Shown: positions 37,051-46,471, numbered from the stretch's first letter. The stretch is 64,000 nt of DNA from Stanieria sp. NIES-3757 (GCA_002355455.1 AP017375.1:310001-374000); one strand, 5' to 3'. A program made the numbers and translations. Notes: generated from the letters alone by a model not told the origin.

Positions 37051-39078
37051 ATGAAACTATCTCATTTAATTCTTCAAATTAGTTTAATTTCTAGCTCAAT
37101 CATTGTATTGGCTGATTCAGTTTTGCCTCAAACTGGTAATATGTCCGATATTACAGGCCCTAATCCTGTAGAAGTTATTCCTAATGAACAATCAGGTACA
37201 GACAACACCCCAGTTGTTGAACCAGAACCCAATATTGACCCAAATCCCAGCACCGAAACTCCTACTCAACCAGAAATAGTTGATAACCTTCCCAGCACTG
37301 AAACTCCTACTCAACCAGAAATAGTTGATAACCCTCCCAGCACTGAAACTCCTACTCAACCAGAAATAGTTGATAACCCTCCCAGCACTGAAACTCCTAC
37401 TCAACCAGAAATAGTTGATAACCCTCCCAGCACCGAAACTCCTACTCAACCAGAAATAGTTGATAACCCTCCCAGCACCGAAACTCCTACTCAACCCGAT
37501 ATCAAAAGTCCGAGCAATTCAAACCAAGATAATATTGCAGATACAAATGAGGAAAATTTTACCAGCGATATTGATTCAAAAACAGAAACAAATACAACAG
37601 GAAGAAGTAATCAGACTTTAACAGATAAGGAGGAAAATGACACTTCTGCTGACACTGAAGAAAATGAAGAAGTAGCTGAACAAGAAAAGAAACCCGAAGA
37701 AAAGTCAAACTTTGAAGGAGAAATAGACCGCCTTGCCTATGAAGTACAAATACAACAATCAAGTCCAGAAATAGCTATTCAACTCCAAGAAGAATTACAA
37801 GCAACTCAGTTAGTGGGATATTCTGGAACGCAGCTTTATGGTCAAACCCCTTCGGTTCAAGAAATTTCTCAAAGATTAGGACAATTATGGCAACAAACAG
37901 GTAAAAAAGCTGCCTTTATTAATATTTCAGTTCAATCTAATCAACTCGAAGCCTTTGCAGTGTTACCTAGTTTACCTGAATCTGCTAGTAACCTCAATTT
38001 AGCAGTCGCTTTAAACAAAAACAACGGTAATAAATGGTCTCAACCTCGACAACCATTAGCACTACGTCGTACTACACACAACGCATCTCGACAAGTTGTC
38101 CTGGATACAGCCAAACAATTTCGAGCTGAAATTGGCAACTCAAGAAAAATTGGTCAGACTGACTATCTCAAAACGTCTCAACAACTTTATCAATGGTTAA
38201 TTGCTCCCTTAGAAGCAGAATTAAAAGCCAATAAAATTGATGTTTTAGTCTTTTCTATGGATTCTGGGTTACGCTTAATCCCTATTGCTGCTCTTTATGA
38301 TGGCCAACAATTTTTGATCGAAAAATATGCCGTTGCGTTGGTGCCTAGTTTTGGCCTGACTGATACTCGTTACGTTAATGTAAGTCAGAGTCCAATTTTG
38401 GCAATGGGAGCATCAAAATTCAAAGATCAATTTCCATTGCCTACCATGCCAATAGAATTGCAAAATGTCATTCGCAATCCTCGTCAGGGAGAATTATTTC
38501 TCAACGAACAATTTACCGTCAATAATTTCAAAACCCAAAATCTTCGCGATCGCCCTTTTAGAATTATTCATTTAGGTACTCATGCAGAATTTCTCGCTGG
38601 AGACTTTCAGGATTCTTACATTCAATTCTACGACCAGAAATTAAAATTACCTGAATTAAGAGCAATTTCTGACGAATTAGGCTGGAATACTACTCAAAGC
38701 AATCCTGTCGAATTGTTAGTATTGAGTGCTTGTCAGACTGCGATAGGTAACGAAAAAGCTGAATTAGGTTTTGCCGGTTTAGCAGTGCAAGCTGGAGTGA
38801 AATCGACATTAGCAAGTCTTTGGTATGTTAGTGATTTAGGAACTTTGGCTTTAATGAGTGAGTTTTATGACGAATTAAGTGATTCTTTAACTAAAGCTGA
38901 GGCTTTACGACAAACTCAATTAAAAATGCTCAAAGGACAAGTAGCCGTTGATAATGGCACATTAAAATTATCTAATGGAGATTCTCTCGCTCTTCCCGCA
39001 GACTTTCCGCAGGGAAACTTAAATTTTTCTCATCCTTATTTTTGGTCATCTTTTACTTTAGTTGGTAATTGGAACTAA
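37051..39078 (+). CDS. Secreted CHAT domain protein with tandem repeats
   Basis: The 675-residue protein starts with a signal peptide (about 1-25). A disordered region follows, containing six 15-residue tandem repeats PSTETPTQPEIVDN(P/L) (residues ~66-150), then an acidic Glu-rich linker to about 225. The CHAT domain (about 360-675) has an intact caspase-like dyad: H511 in HLGTHAEF and C561 in LVLSACQTAIG. It is therefore a likely active extracytoplasmic cysteine peptidase. It follows a beta-barrel candidate by 31 bp. The CHAT homologue at 32061-34778 lacks these residues, making an active/inactive pair in one locus. Confidence 0.85.
   Translation: MKLSHLILQISLISSSIIVLADSVLPQTGNMSDITGPNPVEVIPNEQSGTDNTPVVEPEPNIDPNPSTETPTQPEIVDNLPSTETPTQPEIVDNPPSTETPTQPEIVDNPPSTETPTQPEIVDNPPSTETPTQPEIVDNPPSTETPTQPDIKSPSNSNQDNIADTNEENFTSDIDSKTETNTTGRSNQTLTDKEENDTSADTEENEEVAEQEKKPEEKSNFEGEIDRLAYEVQIQQSSPEIAIQLQEELQATQLVGYSGTQLYGQTPSVQEISQRLGQLWQQTGKKAAFINISVQSNQLEAFAVLPSLPESASNLNLAVALNKNNGNKWSQPRQPLALRRTTHNASRQVVLDTAKQFRAEIGNSRKIGQTDYLKTSQQLYQWLIAPLEAELKANKIDVLVFSMDSGLRLIPIAALYDGQQFLIEKYAVALVPSFGLTDTRYVNVSQSPILAMGASKFKDQFPLPTMPIELQNVIRNPRQGELFLNEQFTVNNFKTQNLRDRPFRIIHLGTHAEFLAGDFQDSYIQFYDQKLKLPELRAISDELGWNTTQSNPVELLVLSACQTAIGNEKAELGFAGLAVQAGVKSTLASLWYVSDLGTLALMSEFYDELSDSLTKAEALRQTQLKMLKGQVAVDNGTLKLSNGDSLALPADFPQGNLNFSHPYFWSSFTLVGNWN
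37246..37497 (+). repeat. Six tandem 45-bp coding repeats
   Basis: Copies start at 37246, 37291, 37336, 37381, 37426 and 37471; the last is cut short at nine codons. Each encodes PSTETPTQPEIVDN plus P or L. The copies differ at only a few bases (for example GCACC versus GCACT), so expansion is recent and copy number may vary between strains. Confidence 0.95.
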
Positions 39079-39099
39079 AGTAGGATTTGTAAGATTTAG

Positions 39100-39123
39100 A
39101 GGGGCAAACACTTGTTTACCCCT
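39100..39123. repeat. Palindromic repeat after the CHAT gene
   Basis: AGGGG-AAACA pairs with TGTTT-CCCCT with one mismatch, forming an 11-bp stem 21 bp after the CHAT stop. It resembles the common cyanobacterial palindromes with GTAGGGG ends. It may also act as the transcription stop for the barrel/CHAT pair. Confidence 0.6.
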
Positions 39124-39295
39124 ACAAAAAATTAAGATTTATAGCTCTATTTAGATTTATTAGTAAAAATGTATTGAGTATGATAATTTTTGTCTTTTAA
39201 GTCTATGACGTATTGCTATATTATTTAAAAACTAAAAGATGGACAGTTAAACTATCCATCAGTATAGTAAATTTGATCTTCCACCAGCACAAAAG

Positions 39296-40408
39296 TTATG
39301 GAGTGGGAGATACGGTAGCAGTTAGACTATTGATAGTTTGGTATTTCCAATCAGAATGATGCCAAGCTTGACCATCTAGTGCCATTTGTTCAATTAAACT
39401 GGCTAATCGTAAAGCTTTAATTGCTTGTTGACCGCCTACCGAAGGTTGATTACCACCCCTAATACAATTAACAAAGTGTTCTAATTCTGCATGTAAAGGC
39501 TCAATATTACTAGTCTGTACTTTTTCGATCAAACCATTTTGCCGATACAATACTTGTCCTCTTTCAGTTGTGTAATTAGCTTTGGTTTGACGATGAATTA
39601 GAATTTCATTATTGAGAAAATCTGTTTCTACCAAAGAATTTTGACAATGAGCAGACAAAGTCCGAATTTTACGATGGGTTACCTTACTAGCTGTAAGAGT
39701 AGCTACAACTCCATTGGCAAAACTTAAAGTTGCTGTCACATAATCTAAATAACCAGAGTTAGCAGCACTGCTACCACTAGCAGTAAGTTTAGTTACTGGT
39801 GCAGCAGTTAACTCTAATAGCAAATCAATGTCATGAATCATTAAATCTAAAACCACAGAGACATCGTTAGCTCTTTTAGAATAAGGACTCATACGACGAA
39901 CTTCTACGGCTAACAACTCTTCTGTTGTTAAGACTTTACTTAATTCTTGAAAAGCTGGATTAAATCTTTCAATATGACCTACTTGTAAAATACAGTTGGA
40001 TTCGGCTGCTACATTAACCAAAGATTCAGCTTCAGCGAGAGAAGCTGCAATTGGTTTTTCAATTAAAGTATGAACTCCTGCTTGTAAACAATCTATCCCT
40101 ACTTGATGATGTAATTTTGTTGGGACAGCAATACAAACTGCATCAACATGGGGCAAAATATCTCGATAATTCTCAAAAAAGCGAGCGCGATATTTGCTAG
40201 CAATATCTAATCCTCTTTCCAAATTGATATCAGAGATGCCAACTAATTCTATATCTTTGATTAGACCGAGAACGCGAGCATGATGTTGTCCCATGTTACC
40301 AACCCCAATTACTCCCATGCGGATTGGTTGAGGCTGATTTCTCGATATGAGATAATCTTGATTGTTTTGACAATTATGATTTTGCACTTGATTGAACTCC
40401 TCCACCAC
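39296..40408 (-). CDS. Gfo/Idh/MocA family oxidoreductase
   Basis: This is an NAD(P)-dependent oxidoreductase of 370 residues. The Rossmann motif GVIGVGNMG is at 32-40, the EKP signature at 117-119 (LIEKPIAAS), and the substrate domain contains GHIERFNPAF and a conserved MIHDIDLLLEL. The first 30 residues are a polar extension, and a start at M31 (40318) is plausible. The typical role is oxidation of a sugar or sugar nucleotide; HIERFNPA also occurs in UDP-GlcNAc 3-dehydrogenase-like members. Biliverdin reductase belongs to the same superfamily, and a phycobilin-lyase gene is nearby, but the length and motifs do not point there specifically. Confidence 0.88.
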   Translation of the reverse strand: MVEEFNQVQNHNCQNNQDYLISRNQPQPIRMGVIGVGNMGQHHARVLGLIKDIELVGISDINLERGLDIASKYRARFFENYRDILPHVDAVCIAVPTKLHHQVGIDCLQAGVHTLIEKPIAASLAEAESLVNVAAESNCILQVGHIERFNPAFQELSKVLTTEELLAVEVRRMSPYSKRANDVSVVLDLMIHDIDLLLELTAAPVTKLTASGSSAANSGYLDYVTATLSFANGVVATLTASKVTHRKIRTLSAHCQNSLVETDFLNNEILIHRQTKANYTTERGQVLYRQNGLIEKVQTSNIEPLHAELEHFVNCIRGGNQPSVGGQQAIKALRLASLIEQMALDGQAWHHSDWKYQTINSLTATVSPTP

Positions 40409-40792
40409 TTAGATTCAGATTGATTTACTTCTGCCAGCGATAATAAGGTTTGAAGTCAATGTTCTGAATCCTACTTAAATAATTAAATAAATTATTCAGA
40501 ATATTATCATAGGCAACTGCGATCGCGATTGCGGGGCAAACTGCGATTTTAAGGGCGAACTCCTTGTGGATCTCCTTATGCAGAAGACCACTATGTGGGT
40601 ACATAGTAGCCGTTACCCACTTCAGTTGCACTAAATAGTTTAGTAATCAATACTACTTACTATTGTGATTAATATAACTTTACATCTGGAAATTAGATGA
40701 ATATTTTATATTTTCAATACTCATAATTTTAGAAAGGAAGGTTGCAGCCAGAAAACTTACTTTCTTTCTAGCCAAACCTTCATAACTTAAAT
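40409..40792. other. Intergenic region with a repeat cluster
   Basis: No gene is supported. A HIP1-containing stretch around 40515-40560 leads into a perfect 7-bp inverted repeat GTGGGTA/TACCCAC (40595-40601 and 40614-40620), a composition typical of cyanobacterial dispersed repeats. A 68-codon frame over it looks like translated repeat. The right end holds a terminator-like hairpin for the lyase gene. Confidence 0.5.
40738..40780 (-). terminator. Possible terminator after the bilin lyase gene
   Basis: AAGGTT and AACCTT arms with a second paired block (AGAAA/TTTCT) inside form an interrupted stem 12 bp past the stop, followed on the minus strand by a pyrimidine-rich stretch. The stem is imperfect, so support is modest. 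Confidence 0.35.
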
Positions 40793-41353
40793 TTAAACGT
40801 TAGTCGCAGCATTCGTGGGTATTGACTGATTTTTTTGGGTCATTTTGCGAATTTCAGAATAAAATGAGGTTTGCATATTTCCTGTAGATTCTTTGACCAT
40901 AGTAGTTCTAAGTCTTAAATTATCGCTAGCAAACCAAAGACGTTCTTGAGCTTCAATCTGTTCCGTTTTAAGAGTTAAAGTCAAAGCTTCATTTTGACCA
41001 AGTAAATATTGACCAAAATTAACGTTTGAATGAGTTCCTGTCACTATTTGAATGACTTTACCTTGCTCAGTATTATCTTCTTCAGCGAGCAAAATAATCA
41101 AAGCCGAACCTTGTTGTTTCGGCTTACCCCAATCAACGGAATTATCCCAACTATGTTTTAAACTGCCTAAAATTAAACTGTTATCAAGTTGATATTCCTG
41201 ACAAATTTGTGTGATTTGAGGATGATCTGCTTCTAACAATTCAATGGTCAAATTAGCTTTACCGTTTTCTGCGGTTTGCTGATTGAGATCATAATTGGTT
41301 CGTTGGCTAAACCACTCTCCTACACTTAAATTGATAAAATCACTGATTTTCAT
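40793..41353 (-). CDS. CpcS/CpeS family phycobiliprotein lyase
   Basis: This lipocalin-fold chromophore lyase (186 residues) helps attach bilins to cysteine (commonly Cys-84 type sites) of phycobiliproteins. The family start (FINLSVGEWFSQRTNY) and the strong ERLWFASDNLRLRTT...SFYSEIR segment near the C-terminus are clear. Whether it is CpcS, CpcU or CpeS cannot be settled without alignment. It follows the NblB-like gene by 26 bp on the same strand, so the two phycobilisome genes are probably co-transcribed. Confidence 0.88.
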   Translation of the reverse strand: MKISDFINLSVGEWFSQRTNYDLNQQTAENGKANLTIELLEADHPQITQICQEYQLDNSLILGSLKHSWDNSVDWGKPKQQGSALIILLAEEDNTEQGKVIQIVTGTHSNVNFGQYLLGQNEALTLTLKTEQIEAQERLWFASDNLRLRTTMVKESTGNMQTSFYSEIRKMTQKNQSIPTNAATNV

Positions 41354-41379
41354 AAAAATTTTAGTTGAATTGAAGATTT

Positions 41380-42042
41380 CTAAGCTAAACGCTGTAAAGA
41401 AATCATAGCAGCTTGACTTACTTGAGGATGACTGTCTTTAGCTAAAAACTTGAGAGCAGAAATACTTTTTTCTGAAGGTAAATTTCCTAACGCCTCTGCT
41501 AATCTTTGTCTAACTAACCAGTCTTCTGAAGAGACAAAACGTAGTATCTGTTCAATCGCTTCAATGGCTTTGATTTCTCCCAAAGCTGCGATCGCAGCTT
41601 GTTGTAAAACTACTTCTTCACTATCTAAAGCTTCAATTAAAAGATCTTTGGCTCGCAAATCTTGAAGATTACCCAACGATACTGCTGCGCTAAAACGGAC
41701 TAGCCAATTAGTATCTTCATAAAAAGCTCTGCTTAAAGGTTCAAAAGCTCTGATATCACCTAAATAGCCCAAAGCCCCAGCAGCATCGGCTCTAATCCCG
41801 TAATCTTCATCTGTTTCCAATAATTTAACTAAAATACCATAGCATTCGTCCGTTGATTTTATTCCCAAAGCAAATACTGCCATTGAACGAACGGGAATAT
41901 TTTGATCGTAAAGTACTTTTTTAATTAAAGGAACAGCATCTTCAGACGCAACCTCTCGTAATGAAGCTAAAGCCAGCAAGCGATCGCGAGAATTAGAACT
42001 TTCAAGTTGATGAGCAAGATATTCTAAATTTTGCTGAGTCAT
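41380..42042 (-). CDS. nblB: HEAT-repeat protein, NblB/CpcE-like
   Basis: The 220-residue protein consists of about six HEAT repeats (for example PVRSMAVFALG, GIRADAAGALGYLGD, LVRFSAAVSLGNLQD, VVLQQAAIAALGEI, LVRQRLAEALGNLP). It resembles NblB, needed for phycobilisome breakdown in starvation and related to the bilin lyase subunits CpcE/CpcF. A role at phycobilisomes is supported by the adjacent CpcS/CpeS lyase gene. NblB and other PBS lyase HEAT proteins are hard to tell apart by eye, so the symbol is tentative. It starts 94 bp after psbC, past a terminator-like hairpin. Confidence 0.78.
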   Translation of the reverse strand: MTQQNLEYLAHQLESSNSRDRLLALASLREVASEDAVPLIKKVLYDQNIPVRSMAVFALGIKSTDECYGILVKLLETDEDYGIRADAAGALGYLGDIRAFEPLSRAFYEDTNWLVRFSAAVSLGNLQDLRAKDLLIEALDSEEVVLQQAAIAALGEIKAIEAIEQILRFVSSEDWLVRQRLAEALGNLPSEKSISALKFLAKDSHPQVSQAAMISLQRLA

Positions 42043-42073
42043 TGTGTTTTAAATCAATCTGTTAAACAAATTA

Positions 42074-42095
42074 GCTCCTGCTAAGGGGCAGGAGC
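42074..42095 (-). terminator. Terminator-like hairpin after psbC
   Basis: GCTCCTGC and GCAGGAGC form a perfect 8-bp stem with a six-base loop, 42 bp downstream of the psbC stop. On the minus strand it is followed by T-rich sequence (TAATTTGTTT). It lies 32 bp before the nblB-like start and so should separate psbDC from the phycobilisome genes. Confidence 0.65.
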
Positions 42096-42136
42096 TGATC
42101 TTACTTGTTAATAATTGACAATAGCAAAACCCATTT

Positions 42137-43519
42137 TTAGTCTAGGTCAGGCATAGCCAATACTGGTTCAGTTTCGCGGTCAATACCTTTTTCAAATCCA
42201 CCAGCAGCAGCTCTAGCACGACCAGCATGCCAAAGATGACCAACTAGGAAGAAGAAAGCCATTACAAATTGGAACGAAGCCAACCATTGACGTATATTAA
42301 CAAAGTTGAAAGAGTTAGACTCAGTGATAATACCACCTACGGAGTTGATAGAAGCGTTAGGTGCATGAGTCATATACTCAGCAGCACGACGTAACTGCCA
42401 AGGTTGAATGTCATTTCTGATTTTATCTAAATCAATACCATTAGGACCACGCATGGGTTCTAACCAAGGACCACGGAAATCCCAGAAACGCATTGTTTCA
42501 CCACCAAGAATAATTTCACCAGTGGGAGAACGCATCAAATATTTACCAAGACCAGTAGGACCTTGAGCAGAACCAATATTAGCACCCATTTGTTGGTCGC
42601 GAGCTAAGAAGGTAAATGCTTGAGCTTGAGAAGCTTCTGCGTTAGTAGGGCCATAAAACTCACTGGGGTAAGCAGTGTTGTTGAACCAGATAAAACAAGC
42701 AGCGATGAAGGACATTAAAGACACAGCACCGATACTGTAAGAAAGATAAGCTTCACCAGACCAAATCAAAGCACGACGAGCCCAACCAAAAGGCTTGGTC
42801 AAAATGTGCCAAACACCGCCAGCGATACAGATCAAACCGACCCAAATGTGACCACCAATGATGTCTTCCATGTTATTGACACCAATAATCCAACCTTCAC
42901 CACCGAAAGGTGCTTTGGTTAAATAACCAAAAATTACAGCAGGATTAAGGGTTGGATTGGTAATAATCCGAACGTCTCCGCCACCAGGAGCCCAAGTATC
43001 GTAAACTCCACCGAAGAACATTGCCTTAAAGACCAATAAGAAAGCACCACATCCTAAAATAATTAAGTGGTAACCAATAATATTGGTCATTTGGTTTTTG
43101 TCTTTCCAGTCATAACCAAAGAAGCTGGAATATTCTTCTAAAACTTCAGGACCGCGAATAGCGTGGTAAATACCACCTAAACCAAGAACAGCAGAAGAAA
43201 TTAAGTGTAGAACACCAATAACAAAGTAAGGATAAGTATCAATTACCTCTCCACCGGGACCAACTCCCCAACCTAGAGTAGCTAGGTGAGGAATCAAGAT
43301 CATCCCTTGTTCGTACATAGGTTTTTCTGGAACATAGTGAGCAACTTCAAAAATAGTCATTGCTCCAGTCCAGAAGACAATTAAGCCAGCATGCGCAACG
43401 TGCGCACCTAAAAGTTTACCGGAAAGATTGATCAAACGAGCATTACCAGCCCACCAAGCAAATCCGGTTGAATCTTGGTCGCGACCGCTACCGTAGGCAG
43501 GATTAGAGAGCGTTACCAC
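42137..43519 (-). CDS. psbC: Photosystem II CP43 chlorophyll apoprotein
   Basis: CP43 is the inner antenna of photosystem II and a ligand of the oxygen-evolving cluster. I start it at the GTG at 43519 (reading [10 protein letters not shown]), which gives 460 residues, the normal length, and overlaps psbD by 17 bp as in other cyanobacteria and plastids. Six membrane helices with paired histidines are evident, and the large lumenal loop between helices 5 and 6 carries the conserved [14 protein letters not shown] segment with the Glu and Arg near the manganese cluster. The frame is open upstream to 43630 inside psbD but that is antiparallel-free overlap, not coding. Confidence 0.98.
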   Translation of the reverse strand: MVTLSNPAYGSGRDQDSTGFAWWAGNARLINLSGKLLGAHVAHAGLIVFWTGAMTIFEVAHYVPEKPMYEQGMILIPHLATLGWGVGPGGEVIDTYPYFVIGVLHLISSAVLGLGGIYHAIRGPEVLEEYSSFFGYDWKDKNQMTNIIGYHLIILGCGAFLLVFKAMFFGGVYDTWAPGGGDVRIITNPTLNPAVIFGYLTKAPFGGEGWIIGVNNMEDIIGGHIWVGLICIAGGVWHILTKPFGWARRALIWSGEAYLSYSIGAVSLMSFIAACFIWFNNTAYPSEFYGPTNAEASQAQAFTFLARDQQMGANIGSAQGPTGLGKYLMRSPTGEIILGGETMRFWDFRGPWLEPMRGPNGIDLDKIRNDIQPWQLRRAAEYMTHAPNASINSVGGIITESNSFNFVNIRQWLASFQFVMAFFFLVGHLWHAGRARAAAGGFEKGIDRETEPVLAMPDLD

Positions 43520-44561
43520 GTGGTAGAACCTCCTCTGGGAATTCAAAGTTTTCGTGGGGTTGATCTTGAGTAGCCATCCAGGCTCTGAGACCTTCGTTGA
43601 GCAGAATATTCTTGGTGTAGAATGTCTCAAATTCTGGGTCTTCTGCTGCTCTCAATTCTTGAGAAACAAAGTCATATGCCCTTAAGTTGAGGGCAATGCC
43701 AATAATGCCGATGCTTGCCATCCATAATCCTGTCACAGGCACAAACAGCATGAAGAAGTGTAACCAACGTTTGTTGGAGAAGGCAATCCCAAAGATTTGT
43801 GACCAGAAACGATTGGCTGTTACCATACTGTAGGTTTCTTCTGCTTGGGTTGGTTCAAACGCCTTGAAGGTGTTGGCTCCATCTCCATCTTCAAACAGGG
43901 TGTTTTCTACTGTTGCTCCGTGAATGGCACACAATAATGCTCCACCTAATACTCCTGCTACTCCCATCATGTGGAAGGGGTTGAGGGTAAAGTTGTGGAA
44001 TCCTTGGACAAAGAGAATGAATCGGAAGATTCCTGCTACCCCAAAACTGGGTGCAAAAAACCACGAGGATTGTCCCAAGGGATACATCAAAAAGACGCTG
44101 ACAAAGACGGCAATTGGCGCGGAGAAAGCGATCGCATTGTAAGGACGAATCCCAACTAAGCGAGCGATTTCAAACTGACGTAACATGAAGCCGATCAAGC
44201 CAAAGGCACCGTGGAGGGCAACGAATGTCCACAAGCCACCAATTTGACACCAACGGGTGAAGTCCCAGTTAGCTTCTGGTCCCCAGAGGAACAGTAATGA
44301 GTGTCCCATGCTGTCTGCGGGGGTTGATACTGCTACAGTAAGAAAGTTACATCCTTCGAGGTATGAACTTGCTAAACCGTGTGTGTACCAAGATGTCACG
44401 AAGGTAGTACCTGTTAACCAGCCTCCTAGGGCTAGGTAAGCACAGGGGAATAGTAATATTCCTGACCAACCTACGAAGACAAAGCGATCGCGCTTGAGCC
44501 AGTCATCGAGGACATCAAACCATCCTCTACTTGCTGGAGCGCGTCCTACTGCTATAGTCAT
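43503..44561 (-). CDS. psbD: Photosystem II D2 protein
   Basis: D2 forms the reaction-centre heterodimer with D1 and binds pheophytin, plastoquinone QA and the non-haem iron. At 352 residues it is full length. Conserved stretches include [22 protein letters not shown] at the N-terminus (read in parts), [21 protein letters not shown], the [21 protein letters not shown] helix-D region with the iron and QA-side histidine, and the C-terminal [14 protein letters not shown]. It is co-transcribed with psbC through a 17-bp overlap. The leader is long; a GC-rich hairpin lies about 120 bp upstream. Confidence 0.98.
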   Translation of the reverse strand: MTIAVGRAPASRGWFDVLDDWLKRDRFVFVGWSGILLFPCAYLALGGWLTGTTFVTSWYTHGLASSYLEGCNFLTVAVSTPADSMGHSLLFLWGPEANWDFTRWCQIGGLWTFVALHGAFGLIGFMLRQFEIARLVGIRPYNAIAFSAPIAVFVSVFLMYPLGQSSWFFAPSFGVAGIFRFILFVQGFHNFTLNPFHMMGVAGVLGGALLCAIHGATVENTLFEDGDGANTFKAFEPTQAEETYSMVTANRFWSQIFGIAFSNKRWLHFFMLFVPVTGLWMASIGIIGIALNLRAYDFVSQELRAAEDPEFETFYTKNILLNEGLRAWMATQDQPHENFEFPEEVLPRGNAL

Positions 44562-45019
44562 AGTTTCTAATCCTCTTGCTTAAACTAAACAAACTGCAAG
44601 AATAATAAAATTGGACGCTTTTATGTTTTTGGCGACAGCTACATTTGTGATGAACTGTCAATACGGTGATTGAACATAGCGAGGCTACCTCGCTGTCTCC
44701 CATCGTCAAGTTTTATAACACTTTACCAGTTAATCCTGGTTAAGTTTTTTGTTTTTGGACTGAGTTTTGTCCTAAGATCGCTAACAAATGACTTTAGCGA
44801 TTTAGTTGGTTAACATTTTTTAAAATAGCATGAGTAGGGCTGTCTTCCTGAATCTAAATCAAGAATCTCGGAAAGAAAAGCCTTGACTCTTCTCTAATAA
44901 TTATTAGCAAAATTTTTACAAAATGACATACTTGTACTCATAAATCTTTAAAATGTTTTTTTGAGATACAGTACAATTCCCAATCGTCTACATAAATTTA
45001 AGTTGAATTACAAAAAGCA
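44562..45019. other. Divergent control region of psbD and ycf4
   Basis: These 458 bases separate psbD (minus) from ycf4 (plus) and carry no supported gene. A perfect 7-bp hairpin AGCGAGG-CTA-CCTCGCT lies at 44678-44694, about 117-133 bp upstream of psbD. A minus-strand TTGACA (44656-44661) has no good -10 partner. The remainder is AT-rich. Confidence 0.5.
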
Positions 45020-45571
45020 ATGACAATGAATCAGGGCGTTATTCGCCAAAATATTTTAGGTTCTCGCAGATTTAGTAATTTTTTATGGGCTAGCGTTTCT
45101 TTGATTGGAGGGATTGGCTTTTTACTGGCAGGACTTTCTAGCTATCTAAACACCAACTTGCTGTTTGTCTCAGATACCAGTGAACTTCAATTTATTCCTC
45201 AAGGAATAGCTTTGACTTTTTATGGTGTGGCTGGTTGTTTATTGTCAGTTTATCTCTGGCTAATCATTCTTTGGGACGTAGGCGGTGGTTATAATGAATT
45301 TAATAAAAACCAAGGGATTGTCAAAATTATTCGTTCGGGATTTCCTGGCAAAAATCGGCGCATTGAGCTTGAATTTCCGCTAGAAGATGTTCAATCAGTT
45401 AAAGCCGAGATTAAAGAAGGACTTAATCCCAAACGAGCTTTGTATTTAAAAGTTAAACAAAGAAGAGATATTCCTTTAACTCGTGTCGGTGAACCAATTG
45501 CTCTCTCAGCTTTAGAAAATCAAGGAGCAGAATTAGCCCGTTTTTTAGAAGTTCCATTAGAAGGGCTGTAA
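45020..45571 (+). CDS. ycf4: Photosystem I assembly protein Ycf4
   Basis: Ycf4 is a thylakoid membrane protein assisting photosystem I assembly. The 183-residue protein shows two adjacent transmembrane helices (about 24-45 and 64-88) followed by a soluble C-terminal domain. The N-terminal [25 protein letters not shown] and the central [29 protein letters not shown] regions (read in pieces) are conserved in the family. It is divergent from psbD, 458 bp away, and followed 89 bp later by a cyclophilin gene. Confidence 0.95.
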   Translation: MTMNQGVIRQNILGSRRFSNFLWASVSLIGGIGFLLAGLSSYLNTNLLFVSDTSELQFIPQGIALTFYGVAGCLLSVYLWLIILWDVGGGYNEFNKNQGIVKIIRSGFPGKNRRIELEFPLEDVQSVKAEIKEGLNPKRALYLKVKQRRDIPLTRVGEPIALSALENQGAELARFLEVPLEGL

Positions 45572-45660
45572 ATTTATCGACAATTGAAAATCAAAAATGT
45601 TTTAACAGATAAGTAATTAAGCAGCAAATTCCTAGCTGAAACTAGGATACTGGGGAAAAA

Positions 45661-46437
45661 ATGAAGACAAATTTTGGGTTTAAAAATCTAGTTACGCTAA
45701 TTGTGATTATTGGTTTAGCTTTGGCAGGATGTAATACTGCAACCACAAATTCTTCCCAAGCGTCCCCATCATCTGATAACCTCTCAACAACGCAAGTAGA
45801 ATCTACCACTGCTGATCCCAGTAGTTTAGCAATGAATCAAAACTTACCGAAATTAGAAGGCAAAGCCAAAGTAAAGTTAATCGTTAACGGTTCACCAATT
45901 GTGATTGAACTCAATGGCGATGATGCACCCATAACTGCTGGCAATTTCGTCGATTTAGTCGAACGTGGAGTATATGATGGACTGGTATTTCATCGTGTAA
46001 TTAAAGAACCTCAACCTTTTGTGGCTCAAGGAGGAGATCCTCAAGGAAAAGATCCTAATTTTCCCGTCAGTCGCCTCGGTACTGGTGGTTACATCGATTC
46101 AGAAACAGGACAAAGACGGTTTATTCCCCTAGAAATTAAATTGGATGGAGAAAAAGAACCTACTTATAACCAAGCCTTGGGAAGACAGGCAGGTTTATCT
46201 GCACCACCTGTAACCCTAAAACACGATCGCGGTGCAGTGGCGATGGCTCGTTCTCAAGCTCCTGATTCGGCATCTTCTCAGTTTTATATCGCTCTAGCAG
46301 ATTTGGAATTTTTAGATGGTGACTATGCGGTATTTGGCACAGTAGTTGAGGGAATGGATGTGGTCGATAAAATCGAGCAGGGCGATCGCATTGAGTCGGC
46401 AGAAGTAATCGAAGGAGCAGAAAACCTGAAAAAATAA
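45661..46437 (+). CDS. Cyclophilin-type peptidyl-prolyl isomerase lipoprotein
   Basis: It is predicted to catalyse proline cis-trans isomerisation in the periplasm or thylakoid lumen. The signal ends in the lipobox LALAGC with C24 as the lipidated residue. A Ser/Thr-rich linker runs to about 60 and the cyclophilin domain to 258. Core motifs are VFHRVI, QGGDPQG and [19 protein letters not shown]. Between QGGDPQG and the core is an inserted loop ([17 protein letters not shown]), which is typical of the cyanobacterial/lumenal cyclophilins. It is followed after 34 bp by a ketoacyl synthase, with a strong hairpin in that gap. Confidence 0.92.
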   Translation: MKTNFGFKNLVTLIVIIGLALAGCNTATTNSSQASPSSDNLSTTQVESTTADPSSLAMNQNLPKLEGKAKVKLIVNGSPIVIELNGDDAPITAGNFVDLVERGVYDGLVFHRVIKEPQPFVAQGGDPQGKDPNFPVSRLGTGGYIDSETGQRRFIPLEIKLDGEKEPTYNQALGRQAGLSAPPVTLKHDRGAVAMARSQAPDSASSQFYIALADLEFLDGDYAVFGTVVEGMDVVDKIEQGDRIESAEVIEGAENLKK

Positions 46438-46470
46438 ATTCAGAATTCATTAATTAAGAATTCTGAATTT
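46436..46470 (+). promoter_or_regulatory. 13-bp perfect hairpin ahead of the ketoacyl synthase start
   Basis: AAATTCAGAATTC and GAATTCTGAATTT are perfect inverted arms (46436-46448 and 46458-46470) around a nine-base loop. The left arm begins on the stop codon of the cyclophilin gene and the right arm ends one base before the ATG at 46472. It resembles a terminator stem with a short T-run, and in readthrough RNA it would cover the ribosome-binding region. Confidence 0.75.
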
Positions 46471-46471
46471 T

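Noticed and set aside
37192-37494. 100-codon antisense frame with a perfect 15-residue repeat
   Set aside because: It is the reverse-strand shadow of the 45-bp repeats in the CHAT gene, open only because the repeats lack stops in that frame.
37246-37497. Possible CRISPR array
   Set aside because: The 45-bp units are directly adjacent without unique spacers and stay in the coding frame, so they are coding tandem repeats.
40425-40631. 68-codon minus-strand frame
   Set aside because: It runs through a HIP1 and inverted-repeat cluster, so it is best read as translated repeat DNA.
43520-43630. Longer psbC beginning inside psbD
   Set aside because: The residues before VVTLSNP do not match CP43, and the GTG at 43519 gives the standard 460-residue protein.
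44527-44709. 60-codon frame overlapping the psbD start
   Set aside because: It overlaps the psbD leader and N-terminus in another frame with no ribosome-binding site or family signal.
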